Shown here one piece after another: positions 17,166 to 25,650 of a stretch of DNA of 64,000 nt (position 1 is the stretch's first letter; each line of letters starts with the position of its first letter). Position numbers and translations under genes: made by a program. This DNA is from Cupriavidus pampae (GTDB lineage: Bacteria; Pseudomonadota; Gammaproteobacteria; Burkholderiales; Burkholderiaceae), in contig NZ_CAJZAG010000007.1 of assembly GCF_914271485.1 (NCBI RefSeq), positions 248,001 through 312,000 of the forward strand, in the 5' to 3' direction. The notes beneath the pieces were generated by a model that worked only from the letters and a program-made list of their open reading frames with translations, was not told the DNA's origin and made no database searches.

Positions 17166-18100
17166 CTGCCGCGCCCATCCATATCGCCTTTCTGAGCCAG
17201 TCCGCGTCGCTCGCCTACTTTCAGCCGATGATGGCAGAGCGCATGCCGCATGCCGAGGTGTCGGTCTGGCCGGATCCCCGTTGCCTCGAGGCCGAGGTCG
17301 CGGTGTGCTGGAATCCTCCGCCCGGCATTTATGCACGCATGCCGCGGCTGCGACTGATCCACAGCATCGCTGCCGGCGTCGATAACGTGATCGAGGGGCA
17401 GGACACACGTGGCCTGCCAGTCTGTCGCGTGGTCGATCCCGGCCTCGCGCGCGGCATGATCGAGTACGTACGCTGGTCCGTGCTGTACTTTCATCGTCAG
17501 TTCGACCGCATGGCCGTGCAGCAGCGCGAGCGCGTATGGAAACGCCTGCCATTGCAGGCCGCTGAGGCATGTCGCGTTGGCGTGATGGGCCTCGGTGAAC
17601 TCGGCGGCATGGTGGCACGCACGCTGCGTGACGATGGCTATGACGTCGGCGGCTGGTCGCGTTCGCCACGCGAGATCGATGGCGTGACGGCGTGGCATGG
17701 CGCCGAAGGGCTTTCCGCCTTCCTCGCGCGTACCGACGTGCTGATCTGTCTGCTGCCGCTGACCGACGCCACACGCGGCATTCTTGGGGCGCGCACGTTT
17801 GCGCAGTTGCCGCGCGGCGCGGCGCTCGTGCACTGCGGCCGTGGTGAACATCTCGTTGCCGACGAGCTGATCGCGGCGCTGACGTCCGAGCAATTGCGTG
17901 GCGCCGTGCTGGATGTGTTCCCGGTCGAGCCGTTGCCCACCGACAGTCCACTCTGGGGTTGCCCGGGCGTCGTCGTCACGCCGCACATGGCGTCGATGGC
18001 CACCTCCACCGAAGTCGTCAGTCAGGTCGCCGCCAATATCACGCGCCTGACGGCCGGCGAGTCGTTACGCAACACCGTAGATCTTGCGCGCGGCTACTGA
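17162..18100 (+). CDS. D-2-hydroxyacid dehydrogenase, glyoxylate/hydroxypyruvate reductase A-like
   Basis: A 312-aa NAD(P)-dependent dehydrogenase of the D-isomer-specific family, closest in layout to GhrA, which reduces glyoxylate and hydroxypyruvate. The nucleotide-binding motif is VGVMGLGELGG near residues 139-149. The substrate-binding arginine lies in HCGRGEH and the catalytic histidine in TPHMASM. The length matches GhrA (312 aa in E. coli). The start overlaps the ATPase stop. In this operon it may reduce a 2-oxo acid freed by the amidase, which is an inference. Confidence 0.88.
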   Translation: MTAAPIHIAFLSQSASLAYFQPMMAERMPHAEVSVWPDPRCLEAEVAVCWNPPPGIYARMPRLRLIHSIAAGVDNVIEGQDTRGLPVCRVVDPGLARGMIEYVRWSVLYFHRQFDRMAVQQRERVWKRLPLQAAEACRVGVMGLGELGGMVARTLRDDGYDVGGWSRSPREIDGVTAWHGAEGLSAFLARTDVLICLLPLTDATRGILGARTFAQLPRGAALVHCGRGEHLVADELIAALTSEQLRGAVLDVFPVEPLPTDSPLWGCPGVVVTPHMASMATSTEVVSQVAANITRLTAGESLRNTVDLARGY

Positions 18101-18141
18101 TACGCGCGCGAATTTCCTATCTCCCTGATTCCGGAGTTTCG

Positions 18142-19128
18142 ATGCATCCCGAAGATCCCGCTTTCACCCTGCCCACTGGCGCGCCGGCGTCCGTGGATCC
18201 GCAGATTCGTGAGTTCCTGACGAAGATGGCCGCCGATGCGGCCAAGTATCCGCGCCGCGATACCGTGTCGATCGCCGAAGGCCGTCGCATCGGCGAAGCC
18301 GTGCGCGCGCCGTGGGCACAAGGCGGCCCCGAGATGGCCAACACGACCGAGCAGTATGTCCCGACGCGGCACGGCCCGGTGCGCGTGCGCATCTACACGC
18401 CGCGCCAGCGCGTGATGCCGGGCGCGTTCCTCTACATCCACGGTGGTGGCTTCGTGCTGTTCAGCATCGACACCCATGATCGCGTCATGCGTGAGTACGC
18501 CGAGCGCGCGGGAATTGTTGTCATCGGCATCGACTACACGCGCGCGCCGGAAGCCAAGTTTCCGCAGCCGCTCGAGGAATGCGTGGACGTGGTGCGCTGG
18601 GTGCATGCCCAGGCCGCGACGCTGGGTATCGATGCGAAGCAGCTGTTCGTTGGCGGCGACTCGGCGGGCGGAAATCTGTCGATGGGCACGTGCCTGACGT
18701 TGCGCGATGAAGGCGACGCCGGTCTGCTGCGCGGCGCGGTGCTCAACTACGGGGCCTATAGCAACAACCTGTTCCGCAACTCGGTGGTGCGCTATGGGGC
18801 GGGCGACTACGGGCTGTCGCTGCATATGATGATCTGGTTCCGCGGGCTGCATATCGGCAAGGGCGAGGACTTCTACGATCGGCGCTACAACATCCTCGGC
18901 GATTCGCTCGAGAATCTGCCACCGCTGTTCATGGTCATCACCGAGTGCGATCCGCTCTATGACGACAACCTGGAACTCGACCGCCGCCTGCGCGCGATCG
19001 GGGCCGATGTGGAGTCGAAGGTCTATCCAGGGACGGTGCACAGCTTCCTTGAAGCGGTGTCGATCGCCGACGTCGCGGCGGAAGCGTTCGACGATACCGC
19101 CCGCTGGCTCCAGCGCAAGGCCGGATGA
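18142..19128 (+). CDS. Alpha/beta hydrolase, hormone-sensitive-lipase-like
   Basis: A 328-aa esterase-type hydrolase. The oxyanion motif HGGG (YIHGGGFVLF), nucleophile motif GDSAGG, acidic residue in ECDPLYDDN and histidine in GTVHSFLE give a complete HSL-family catalytic set. There is no signal peptide, so it acts in the cytoplasm. CCGGAG precedes ATG 18142. It is the fifth gene after the importer start and 41 bp behind the dehydrogenase, and probably cleaves an ester or lactone in the same pathway. Confidence 0.9.
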   Translation: MHPEDPAFTLPTGAPASVDPQIREFLTKMAADAAKYPRRDTVSIAEGRRIGEAVRAPWAQGGPEMANTTEQYVPTRHGPVRVRIYTPRQRVMPGAFLYIHGGGFVLFSIDTHDRVMREYAERAGIVVIGIDYTRAPEAKFPQPLEECVDVVRWVHAQAATLGIDAKQLFVGGDSAGGNLSMGTCLTLRDEGDAGLLRGAVLNYGAYSNNLFRNSVVRYGAGDYGLSLHMMIWFRGLHIGKGEDFYDRRYNILGDSLENLPPLFMVITECDPLYDDNLELDRRLRAIGADVESKVYPGTVHSFLEAVSIADVAAEAFDDTARWLQRKAG

Positions 19129-19141
19129 GAGGAGGCAGTTC

Positions 19142-19810
19142 ATGTATACGCCACCCGCCTACGCCGAGCAGGACGTCGATGCGCTCCATGCCTTTATGCG
19201 CGGCCACAGCTTTGCGTCGCTCATCACGTTCTCCGGTGATCGCGTCAACGTGACGCACCTGCCGTTCCTCCTCGACACCTCGCGTGCGCCCGTGCTGTAC
19301 ACGCATATGGCGCGCGCTAATGCCCAGCTGGCCGATCTGCGCTCGGGTGCCGAGGCGTTGGTTGTGTTTCAGGGGCCGCACGCGTTCATCTCGCCGAGCT
19401 GGTACGAGAATCGCCATACGTTTCCCACGTGGAACTACACCGCGGTGCATGCGCGCGGCACGCCCGCCGTGATCGATGAAGCCGACGAGGTGCTTGATCT
19501 GCTCGAGCGCACCGTCGCGCGCTACGACACCCCGTTGGGTGGCGCGTGGACGCTCGGTGGCATGCCCGCCGAGACCACGCGCATGCGCATGGGCGCGATC
19601 GCGGGCGTGCGGATTCCGATCGCCACGCTGGAAGGCAAGATGAAGCTCAATCAGGACAAGTCGATTGCGGATCGGGTGGGGGTGATCACCGCGCTCGAGG
19701 CACTGGGAGAGCCGCAGGGATTGGCCGTGGCCGCGCTGATGCGCGAGCACGCCGACATGCACGGGGCAGTGCCATCGGCCGCGTTGCAAAAGAATCGCAC
19801 CAATGCGTAA
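19142..19810 (+). CDS. FMN-binding split-barrel protein, PaiB family
   Basis: A 222-aa protein with the PaiB (FMN-binding negative transcriptional regulator) signature: an N-terminal MYTPPAYAEQD, the central HLPFLLD, HAFISPSWYE and the later FPTWNYTAVHARG. PaiB in Bacillus represses sporulation and protease genes, but many bacterial members are found in metabolic operons and may be flavin-dependent enzymes. GAGAGGAGG gives a strong ribosome-binding site for ATG 19142. It is tightly spaced with its neighbours. The function in this operon is unknown. Confidence 0.88.
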   Translation: MYTPPAYAEQDVDALHAFMRGHSFASLITFSGDRVNVTHLPFLLDTSRAPVLYTHMARANAQLADLRSGAEALVVFQGPHAFISPSWYENRHTFPTWNYTAVHARGTPAVIDEADEVLDLLERTVARYDTPLGGAWTLGGMPAETTRMRMGAIAGVRIPIATLEGKMKLNQDKSIADRVGVITALEALGEPQGLAVAALMREHADMHGAVPSAALQKNRTNA

Positions 19811-19823
19811 TGCCAGGGAGCCA

Positions 19824-20606
19824 ATGTTGAATCTCGATGAAGTGATTGCCACGGCGGCGGCGACGCTGCCCACGGCATCTGCGGGCAGTCCGGAGCCGCA
19901 AACCGAAGCCACCGTGCGGCGCGATCTGTCGCTGCTGTACCGGCTAATCGCGCACTTTCGCATGACCGACATCATCGACACGCATATCAGCGCGCGCGTG
20001 CCGGGGAGCGAGGATCATTTCCTGATCAATCGCTACGGGGTGCTGTTCCATGAGATGCGGCCAGAAACGCTGGTAAAGATCGACACCGAGGGGCGATCGG
20101 TTGAGGCCGGCGACCCTGCGCAGCAGCGCGTGAACGCGGCCGGCTTCACCATCCATTCGGCCGTGCATATGGCGCGGCACGATCTGGCCTGCGTGATCCA
20201 CACCCATACGGCTGACGGCATCGCGGTGGCGGCGCAGCGCAAAGGCCTGCTGCCGATCTCGCAGCATGCGCTGCGCTTCTACAACCGGCTGGCGTATCAC
20301 GATTACGAGGGCATCGCGCTCGAACTCGCCGAACGCGAGCGGCTGGTGGCCGACCTCGGCACCCACAAGGCGATGATCCTGCGCAACCATGGCCTGCTGG
20401 CCGCAGGCACCACGATTCAGGAAGCGTTCGTCAATATCTATTACCTGGAGCGGGCGTGCCAGGCGCAGATCAAGGCGACGTCAGGCGGTGCCGAACTGGT
20501 CTATCCCTCGGCCGAAGTCTGCGAGCGGACCGCGCGTCAGTTCGAGCGTCCGACGGCGCCGGAGTATTGCCAGCGCGTGTGGAACGCTGCCATCCGCTTG
20601 CTGTAA
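19824..20606 (+). CDS. Class II aldolase/adducin family protein
   Basis: A protein of about 260 aa in the family of fuculose-phosphate aldolases and related decarboxylases or lyases. Zinc ligands appear as the HTHTADGIA pair, and a third in RNHGLLAAG, followed by an EAFVNIYYLERACQAQ helix. The start is ambiguous: ATG 19824 has GGGAG just upstream (chosen), and ATG 19803 would overlap the preceding stop and add seven residues. Non-sugar-phosphate members act on hydroxy-keto acids, which would fit with the dehydrogenase in the same operon. Confidence 0.88.
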   Translation: MLNLDEVIATAAATLPTASAGSPEPQTEATVRRDLSLLYRLIAHFRMTDIIDTHISARVPGSEDHFLINRYGVLFHEMRPETLVKIDTEGRSVEAGDPAQQRVNAAGFTIHSAVHMARHDLACVIHTHTADGIAVAAQRKGLLPISQHALRFYNRLAYHDYEGIALELAERERLVADLGTHKAMILRNHGLLAAGTTIQEAFVNIYYLERACQAQIKATSGGAELVYPSAEVCERTARQFERPTAPEYCQRVWNAAIRLL

Positions 20607-20615
20607 CGGCGAGGA

Positions 20616-20638
20616 GCCGGGCTCAGGACAGGCCCGGC
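20616..20638. terminator. Possible shared hairpin between convergent genes
   Basis: GCCGGGC (20616-20622) pairs with GCCCGGC (20632-20638). It sits just past the aldolase stop and overlaps the last codons of the convergent IclR gene. There is no T tract, so it is at best a weak or factor-assisted terminator. Confidence 0.35.
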
Positions 20639-21408
20639 TTGCCGCTGAGCGCCTTGGTACCGCTCATCAGCAGCGGCGCGAAGCGGCGGGCGAAGTCGTC
20701 GATGCTCCAGTCGGCCAGCGAGCCGGAGATGTCGATCGCAGCGATGGGTCGGCCTTCGTGATCGAGGATCGCACTGGCGAGATTGATCTCGCCAAGCATG
20801 CTTTCCTCGGCTGCCACGGCGTAGCCATCGGTGCGGCATTGACGTACCAACGCGCGAATCTGGTCGTGGTCTGTCACGGCCTTGCGCGTGAGCGGCTGCG
20901 ACGTGCTGCGCGCGAGGATGTCATCGACCTGTTCATCGCTCATGTGCGACATCACCGCGCGGCCACTGGCGGTGTGGATGGTGGCAAGGCGCCGGCCGAT
21001 CAACGTGGTCGTGTAGGTTTGCCGCTTGGTCTGGCGGCGCAGCGCGAAGATGATCGTGAGGTCGTCGAACAGGCTCAGTTCCACGCGCTCGCCGGATTCC
21101 TTCTGCAGATCGACGATCAGTGGCGTGGCGCGCTCGAGTAGCGGTACGCTGCGGAGATAGTCGAAGGTGCGTTCGAGGATCTTCTTTCCCGGCAGGAACG
21201 CCTTGCCATTGGCCCCGCGCTCCAGATAGCCGAGGGCGACGAGCGTATGTGCCATGCGCTGGACCGCGCTGCGATCCATGTCGCAGATGCTGGCCAGTTC
21301 GTTGAGCGTTAGCGGACCGGGCCGATCGGCAAAGGCCTCGAGCAGGCCCAGGCCCTTGGCGAGGGACTGCACGAATAGCGTGTTGGTGCGTTCGGGGCGT
21401 TCACTCAT
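20623..21408 (-). CDS. IclR-family transcriptional regulator
   Basis: A 261-aa regulator. The N-terminal winged helix-turn-helix spans about residues 12-75 (LTLNELASICDMDRSAVQRMAHTL). It is followed by the IclR effector-binding domain with ASGRAVMSHMS and the late GEINLASAILDHEGRPIAAIDISG. It is convergent with the amidase operon and reads away from its own operator at 21419-21458. Matching half-sites before the amidase gene make it the best candidate regulator of that operon. Whether it represses or activates cannot be told. Confidence 0.92.
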   Translation of the reverse strand: MSERPERTNTLFVQSLAKGLGLLEAFADRPGPLTLNELASICDMDRSAVQRMAHTLVALGYLERGANGKAFLPGKKILERTFDYLRSVPLLERATPLIVDLQKESGERVELSLFDDLTIIFALRRQTKRQTYTTTLIGRRLATIHTASGRAVMSHMSDEQVDDILARSTSQPLTRKAVTDHDQIRALVRQCRTDGYAVAAEESMLGEINLASAILDHEGRPIAAIDISGSLADWSIDDFARRFAPLLMSGTKALSGKPGLS

Positions 21409-21418
21409 GGCCGAATGA

Positions 21419-21458
21419 AGTATTGAATATCGAATGCTCGGTATCTTATATCAATACT
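21419..21458. promoter_or_regulatory. Inverted-repeat operator before the IclR gene
   Basis: AGTATTGA (21419-21426) and its exact reverse complement TCAATACT (21451-21458) flank a 24-bp A/T-rich spacer. The site begins 11 bp upstream of the IclR start codon, a normal place for autoregulation. Confidence 0.55.
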
Positions 21459-21474
21459 GCTTCCGCTTCGCCCG

Positions 21475-22971
21475 CTAATGTAAGCATCGCATCAGTGTGT
21501 GGAATGCGGGTGCGATGCTCTCTTCCGGGACGCACGCATATCCAAGCAAAAGGCCGCGTTGCACGGAGGGCGTCATGTAATAGCGGGACAACGGACGCAC
21601 CATGATGCCTTGCTCGCGCGCACGCGCGGCCACGGCCGCATCGTCCACGCCATCGGGCAGCCGCAGCACAAGATGCAGGCCGGCATTGCTCGCATGCTCG
21701 TGCAGGGCATCCGGTCCGAGATATTGCTCGATCAGTCCGGCCAGAATCGCGCGGCGCCGCGCATAGAGCGGCCGCATGCGACGGATGTGGGCGGCGTAGT
21801 CGCCAGCCTGCATGAACTCTGCAACGGTGGCTTGCGTCATCAGATGTCCCGCACGGTAGAGCTCCGCGTGCGCGGTCTGGAACGCGGCGGCAATCGGCTT
21901 CGGCAGCACCATGTAGCCCATGCGCAGACCCGGATAGAGCGTCTTGCTGAACGTCCCGATATAGATTACGGGCGCATCGGGCTCCAGCCCCTGCAACGAG
22001 GGAATCGGCTGGCCCGAGAAGCGGAACTCGCTGTCGTAGTCGTCCTCGACGATCCAGCTACCCTGGCGGCGGGCGAATTCGAGCAACTCGCGCCGGCGTT
22101 TCAGGCTCAGTACCGCGCCGAGTGGATATTGATGCGACGGCGTGACAAAGATAAAACGCGGGGCGGGGCGGCGCAGTACGGCGCCGGTATCGGGCAGCGT
22201 CATGCCTTCCGCATCCACGGGCCGCGGCACCATGCCGATATCGCTGACCTCCAGCACGCCGCGAATGCCCCAGTAAGCAGGTTCTTCCACCCACGCGGTT
22301 TCGCCCGGCGTGCCGAGCATGCGGACCACGAGGTCGATGGCCTGATGAATACCTTCGGTGATCAGCACCTGCGAGGCGTCGCATTGCACGGAGCGGGCCA
22401 CGCGCAAATGCGCGGCCACGGCTTCACGCAGTGCTGGCAGGCCGCCACCGTGGCTATAGCTGAGCCATTCGGGATGCGGCTGCCGCCAGAGCTTCGCCGC
22501 GATCTGCGCATAGCGTCGATGGGGAAAACGGGCGAGATCCGGCACGCCCGGCATGAACGCGCCCCACTGCGTGGAGGACGCCGACGCATTGGCAATCAGC
22601 CGCTGGCCGCGTGGCGAGAGCCCCGGCATCGGTACGGCACCCTGGCGCTGAGGGTCGGTGGCTACGATGACCGACGCATTGAGAAAGCGTTCGGGTGCGG
22701 TGTCTGCGACGAAGGTGCCGCTGCCCGTGCGCGCGGTGAGGTATCCCTCGGCCATCAGTTGCTCGTACGCGAACATCACCGTATTGCGTGACAAGCCTAG
22801 CTCCACGGCCAGATCGCGTTGCGGCGGCATGCGCGTGGCCGGGGCGAGGCTACCCTCCTGAATCGCGCCGCGAATGCAGGCGTACAACGCGCGATTGAGC
22901 GGCCGGCTTAGCGAGGCGACGCCATCCGGTCCCATGCGCTGGAGCAGCAGGTCGGCGCAGATCGATTTCAA
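21475..22971 (-). CDS. MocR/GabR-type regulator (GntR HTH fused to aminotransferase fold)
   Basis: A 498-aa PLP-dependent transcription factor. The N-terminal GntR winged helix (about 25-95) includes LPxRDLAVELGLSRNTVMFAYEQL-like sequence. The type I aminotransferase-like domain follows, with the PLP lysine in IGTFSKTLYPGLRMGY and SYSHGGGLPALREAVAAHLR upstream. The chosen start is TTG 22971, giving the family-like N-terminus MKSICADLLL; ATG 22935 is the alternative, and neither has a good ribosome-binding site. It diverges from a GABA-type aminotransferase across about 105 bp, the classic GabR/GabT arrangement, so regulation of that gene is likely. The nearby TGGCACCA and TGGTGCTGG repeats may be its binding sites. 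Confidence 0.9.
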   Translation of the reverse strand: MKSICADLLLQRMGPDGVASLSRPLNRALYACIRGAIQEGSLAPATRMPPQRDLAVELGLSRNTVMFAYEQLMAEGYLTARTGSGTFVADTAPERFLNASVIVATDPQRQGAVPMPGLSPRGQRLIANASASSTQWGAFMPGVPDLARFPHRRYAQIAAKLWRQPHPEWLSYSHGGGLPALREAVAAHLRVARSVQCDASQVLITEGIHQAIDLVVRMLGTPGETAWVEEPAYWGIRGVLEVSDIGMVPRPVDAEGMTLPDTGAVLRRPAPRFIFVTPSHQYPLGAVLSLKRRRELLEFARRQGSWIVEDDYDSEFRFSGQPIPSLQGLEPDAPVIYIGTFSKTLYPGLRMGYMVLPKPIAAAFQTAHAELYRAGHLMTQATVAEFMQAGDYAAHIRRMRPLYARRRAILAGLIEQYLGPDALHEHASNAGLHLVLRLPDGVDDAAVAARAREQGIMVRPLSRYYMTPSVQRGLLLGYACVPEESIAPAFHTLMRCLH

Positions 22972-23076
22972 ATTGGCACCAGACAATTTATGAAAGTGGT
23001 GCTGGATTGTAGGGCCAAATTGCCTTGGAATGAGGGGGTCCTCAAAACCCTCCTCCCTGCCACCAAGGCCACCAAC

Positions 23077-24342
23077 ATGAAAAACCTCGACCTCGATCAA
23101 CGCCGCTCCCTGGCCACGCCGCGCGGCGTCGGCGTGATGTGCGACTTCTATGCGGATCGCGCGGAGAACGCAACGCTGTGGGACATCGAGGGACGCGCCT
23201 ATACCGACTTTGCCGCCGGCATCGCGGTGCTGAACACGGGCCACCGCCATCCGCGCGTGATGCAGGCCATCGCGGCGCAGCTCGAGCGCTTTACGCATAC
23301 GGCGTATCAGATCGTGCCGTATCAGGGCTATGTCTCGCTGGCCGAGCGCATCAACGCGTTGGTGCCGATCAAGGGCGTCAACAAGACCGCGCTGTTCACC
23401 ACCGGCGCGGAAGCCGTGGAAAACGCGATCAAGATCGCCCGTGCGCATACCGGCCGCCCTGGTGTCATTGCGTTCTCGGGCGCGTTCCACGGACGCACGC
23501 TGCTCGGCATGGCGCTGACCGGCAAGGTGGTGCCATACAAGGTCGGCTTTGGTCCGTTCCCGGCGGACGTCTACCATGCACCGTTCCCGAATGCGCTGCG
23601 TGGCGTGACCACCGGAAAGGCGTTGGAGGATCTGGAGTCACTGTTCAAGACCGACATCGATCCGTCGCGCGTCGCCGCGATCATTCTCGAGCCCGTGCAG
23701 GGCGAGGGTGGCTTCAATCCCGCGCCGGCTGACTTTATGCGCGGCCTGCGCACGGTCTGCGACCGCCACGGCATCGTGCTGATCGCGGACGAGGTTCAGA
23801 CCGGCTTTGCTCGGACGGGCAAGTTGTTCGCGATGTCGCATTACGACGTCGAGCCCGATCTGATCACGATGGCCAAGAGTCTGGCCGGCGGCATGCCGCT
23901 GTCCGCCGTTTGCGGCCGCGCCGAGATCATGGATGCACCGCTGCCCGGGGGCCTCGGTGGCACCTACGCCGGCAATCCGCTCGCGGTGGCTGCCGCGCAC
24001 GCCGTCATCGACGCCATCACCGAAGAACACCTGTGCGAGCGCGCCGCCGCGTTGGGCGCCCAACTTACCGAACGTCTGCAGTCTGTGCGCGCCCGCTGCC
24101 CTGCGTTGGCGGAGATTCGCGGCCTGGGTTCGATGATTGCCGCCGAGTTCACCGACCCAATCACCGGCGCTCCGAGCGCGGAAGCCGCGAGGGACGTGCA
24201 GAACCGTGCCCTGGCATCTGGCCTGATCCTGTTGACCTGCGGTGTCTACGGCAACGTGATTCGGTTCCTGTATCCGCTGACGATTCCGCAGGCACAGTTC
24301 GATGCGGCGTTGGAGTTGTTGGAGACGGCGTTGGTGGGATAG
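23077..24342 (+). CDS. gabT: 4-aminobutyrate-type aminotransferase
   Basis: A 421-aa class III PLP aminotransferase moving the amino group of GABA (or a similar omega-amino acid) to 2-oxoglutarate. The PLP-binding Lys267 is in TMAKSLAGGMPLSAV. Other family marks are GAEAVENAIKIAR, FHGRTLLGMALTGK, EPVQGEGGF and IADEVQTGFARTGK. The length equals that of GabT proteins. ATG 23077 matches the family N-terminus MKNLDLDQRR. There is no succinate-semialdehyde dehydrogenase beside it. The divergent MocR gene supports a GABA-related role; putrescine- or delta-aminovalerate use is possible. Confidence 0.88.
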   Translation: MKNLDLDQRRSLATPRGVGVMCDFYADRAENATLWDIEGRAYTDFAAGIAVLNTGHRHPRVMQAIAAQLERFTHTAYQIVPYQGYVSLAERINALVPIKGVNKTALFTTGAEAVENAIKIARAHTGRPGVIAFSGAFHGRTLLGMALTGKVVPYKVGFGPFPADVYHAPFPNALRGVTTGKALEDLESLFKTDIDPSRVAAIILEPVQGEGGFNPAPADFMRGLRTVCDRHGIVLIADEVQTGFARTGKLFAMSHYDVEPDLITMAKSLAGGMPLSAVCGRAEIMDAPLPGGLGGTYAGNPLAVAAAHAVIDAITEEHLCERAAALGAQLTERLQSVRARCPALAEIRGLGSMIAAEFTDPITGAPSAEAARDVQNRALASGLILLTCGVYGNVIRFLYPLTIPQAQFDAALELLETALVG

Positions 24343-24600
24343 TGCCCGTCAGTTCCTTCGAAGAAACTTTCTGCGTCTCCGAAAGATTTCACTTCAATCT
24401 CTATGGTGGATGACAGAACATCATTTGACCCATGCGCGTCGTTGGGGGGCGTAGCTCGGTCCATGCGCCGACTCCCACGCATGCCAACGACAACTTTCAT
24501 CGGAGACGCAGCCATGAGGGCAATACTCATCGCGACCGCCTTGGGGAAGCTGCTGATGACGCGACTGTAGGCACCCTCCAGTTCAACGATCGGCGCGCAT
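24343..24600. other. Intergenic region before the outer-membrane block
   Basis: 258 bp without a conventional gene. It contains a hairpin-prone stretch near 24363-24391 and a motif CGAAAGATTTCACTTC (24381-24396) that recurs, slightly altered, at 25594 before the next outer-membrane gene. It also holds the small frame 24514-24570 listed separately. Confidence 0.5.
24514..24570 (+). CDS. Possible 18-codon leader peptide
   Basis: ATG 24514 to TAG 24570 encodes MRAILIATALGKLLMTRL. CGGAG (24500-24504) lies nine bases ahead and the frame ends 30 bp before the outer-membrane gene. Its start, MRAILIATALG, resembles a truncated signal sequence. It may be a translated leader, a decayed gene remnant or chance; nothing independent supports it. 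Confidence 0.25.
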   Translation: MRAILIATALGKLLMTRL

Positions 24601-25545
24601 ATGCGAGTCATCCTGAGCCTCCTGCTGACGATGGGCCTGTTCGCTGCATCTGATCCTTCGCGCGCGCAGACTTTTGGCATCGTGGGCACCAACGTGCAGA
24701 AGCAGGCTAACGCGGTGCTGACATTGATGTCATTCGCCGTCGTGCCCGATCTGGCATCCAGTGCGCTCTCCATCAGCAACACCAGTACCGACAATCCCGA
24801 TATCACGCTCTGGCAGCTTGGCGGTGGCTTCACGCTAAGCCAGTCATTTCCGCTATACCTCGAGGGCTCGGTGGCCTACAACCGATACGATCCGACCTTT
24901 GTCGCATCGAATGGTCAGGAAACCCGTCGTCTGCCAACCAAGTGGAACACCTTCGCCGGCACCGTCGGAGTTGGCTGGGATTTTCCTTTGACCGAGAGCA
25001 AGGAGCTGGTGTTTCGGCCCATCCTCAATGCATCGATCGGACGCGTCGCGAGCGACCTTTCGGTGGCCAAGTTCGCAGTCGAGCAGAAGACCGACCGCGA
25101 CATCATGTTTCTCGAAGATGGAGCGATGAATGCGTACGGCGTAGGCGGGTCGGTGATGCTCGACTGGGAGAGCCATCGCGGAGACAACGATATCGATCTG
25201 GAACTCCGCTATACGAATATTTATTTGCGCAGCTTCGGGACCTCGTACGGTATCGGGGCGTCGTCCGCCGCGCAGACCGCGAGCCTTTATGCGCGCTGGC
25301 GCGCACCCACGGGCCTCCGGGCACTCGATCGCCCGGTCCGTTATGTTCTGGAACTCTCCCATTCCCATTACTTCGGAAGTCAGGCCGGAGCGCTGGGCTT
25401 CGATTACCTGACCACCGTCGGCACCGGGCTGGAGCTGGACACAAGCGCCCATGAGGTCTTCGTGACGCGAATCCGCGCAGTGGTGCGGTATGTCTTCGGC
25501 AACAACGTCTCCGGGGTGTCATTCGGGTTCGCGGCAAGCTTCTAG
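24601..25545 (+). CDS. Outer-membrane beta-barrel protein, uncharacterised
   Basis: A 314-aa exported protein. A signal peptide runs to about residue 22 (DPSRA-Q). The rest is rich in alternating aromatic/hydrophobic strands, and it ends in FGFAASF with the terminal phenylalanine used by the Bam machine. It resembles solitary outer-membrane barrel proteins of the autotransporter-like type, but has no passenger domain. The base composition is visibly less G/C-rich than the flanking catabolic genes. It is the first of three consecutive barrel genes. No ligand or transport function can be assigned. Confidence 0.75.
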   Translation: MRVILSLLLTMGLFAASDPSRAQTFGIVGTNVQKQANAVLTLMSFAVVPDLASSALSISNTSTDNPDITLWQLGGGFTLSQSFPLYLEGSVAYNRYDPTFVASNGQETRRLPTKWNTFAGTVGVGWDFPLTESKELVFRPILNASIGRVASDLSVAKFAVEQKTDRDIMFLEDGAMNAYGVGGSVMLDWESHRGDNDIDLELRYTNIYLRSFGTSYGIGASSAAQTASLYARWRAPTGLRALDRPVRYVLELSHSHYFGSQAGALGFDYLTTVGTGLELDTSAHEVFVTRIRAVVRYVFGNNVSGVSFGFAASF

Positions 25546-25650
25546 AACCGGTTCCTTTCGGGCACGCCAGCGCGAAAGCGTGATGATCCGTTGCGAAAGG
25601 ATTCACTTCGACAAGCGCCGATCGTCCGCCAAGATAAGTCATTCTGGGGG

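Noticed and set aside
15354..17951. An 865-codon open frame on the minus strand
   Set aside because: It lies antisense to the well-supported ABC ATPase and dehydrogenase genes. Its translation is Arg/His/Ala-rich with no domain, which is the usual mirror frame in G/C-rich DNA.
22972..23577. An N-terminal extension of the MocR regulator to 700 residues
   Set aside because: The extra part is antisense to the aminotransferase gene and resembles no domain. The GntR helix begins near the chosen start.
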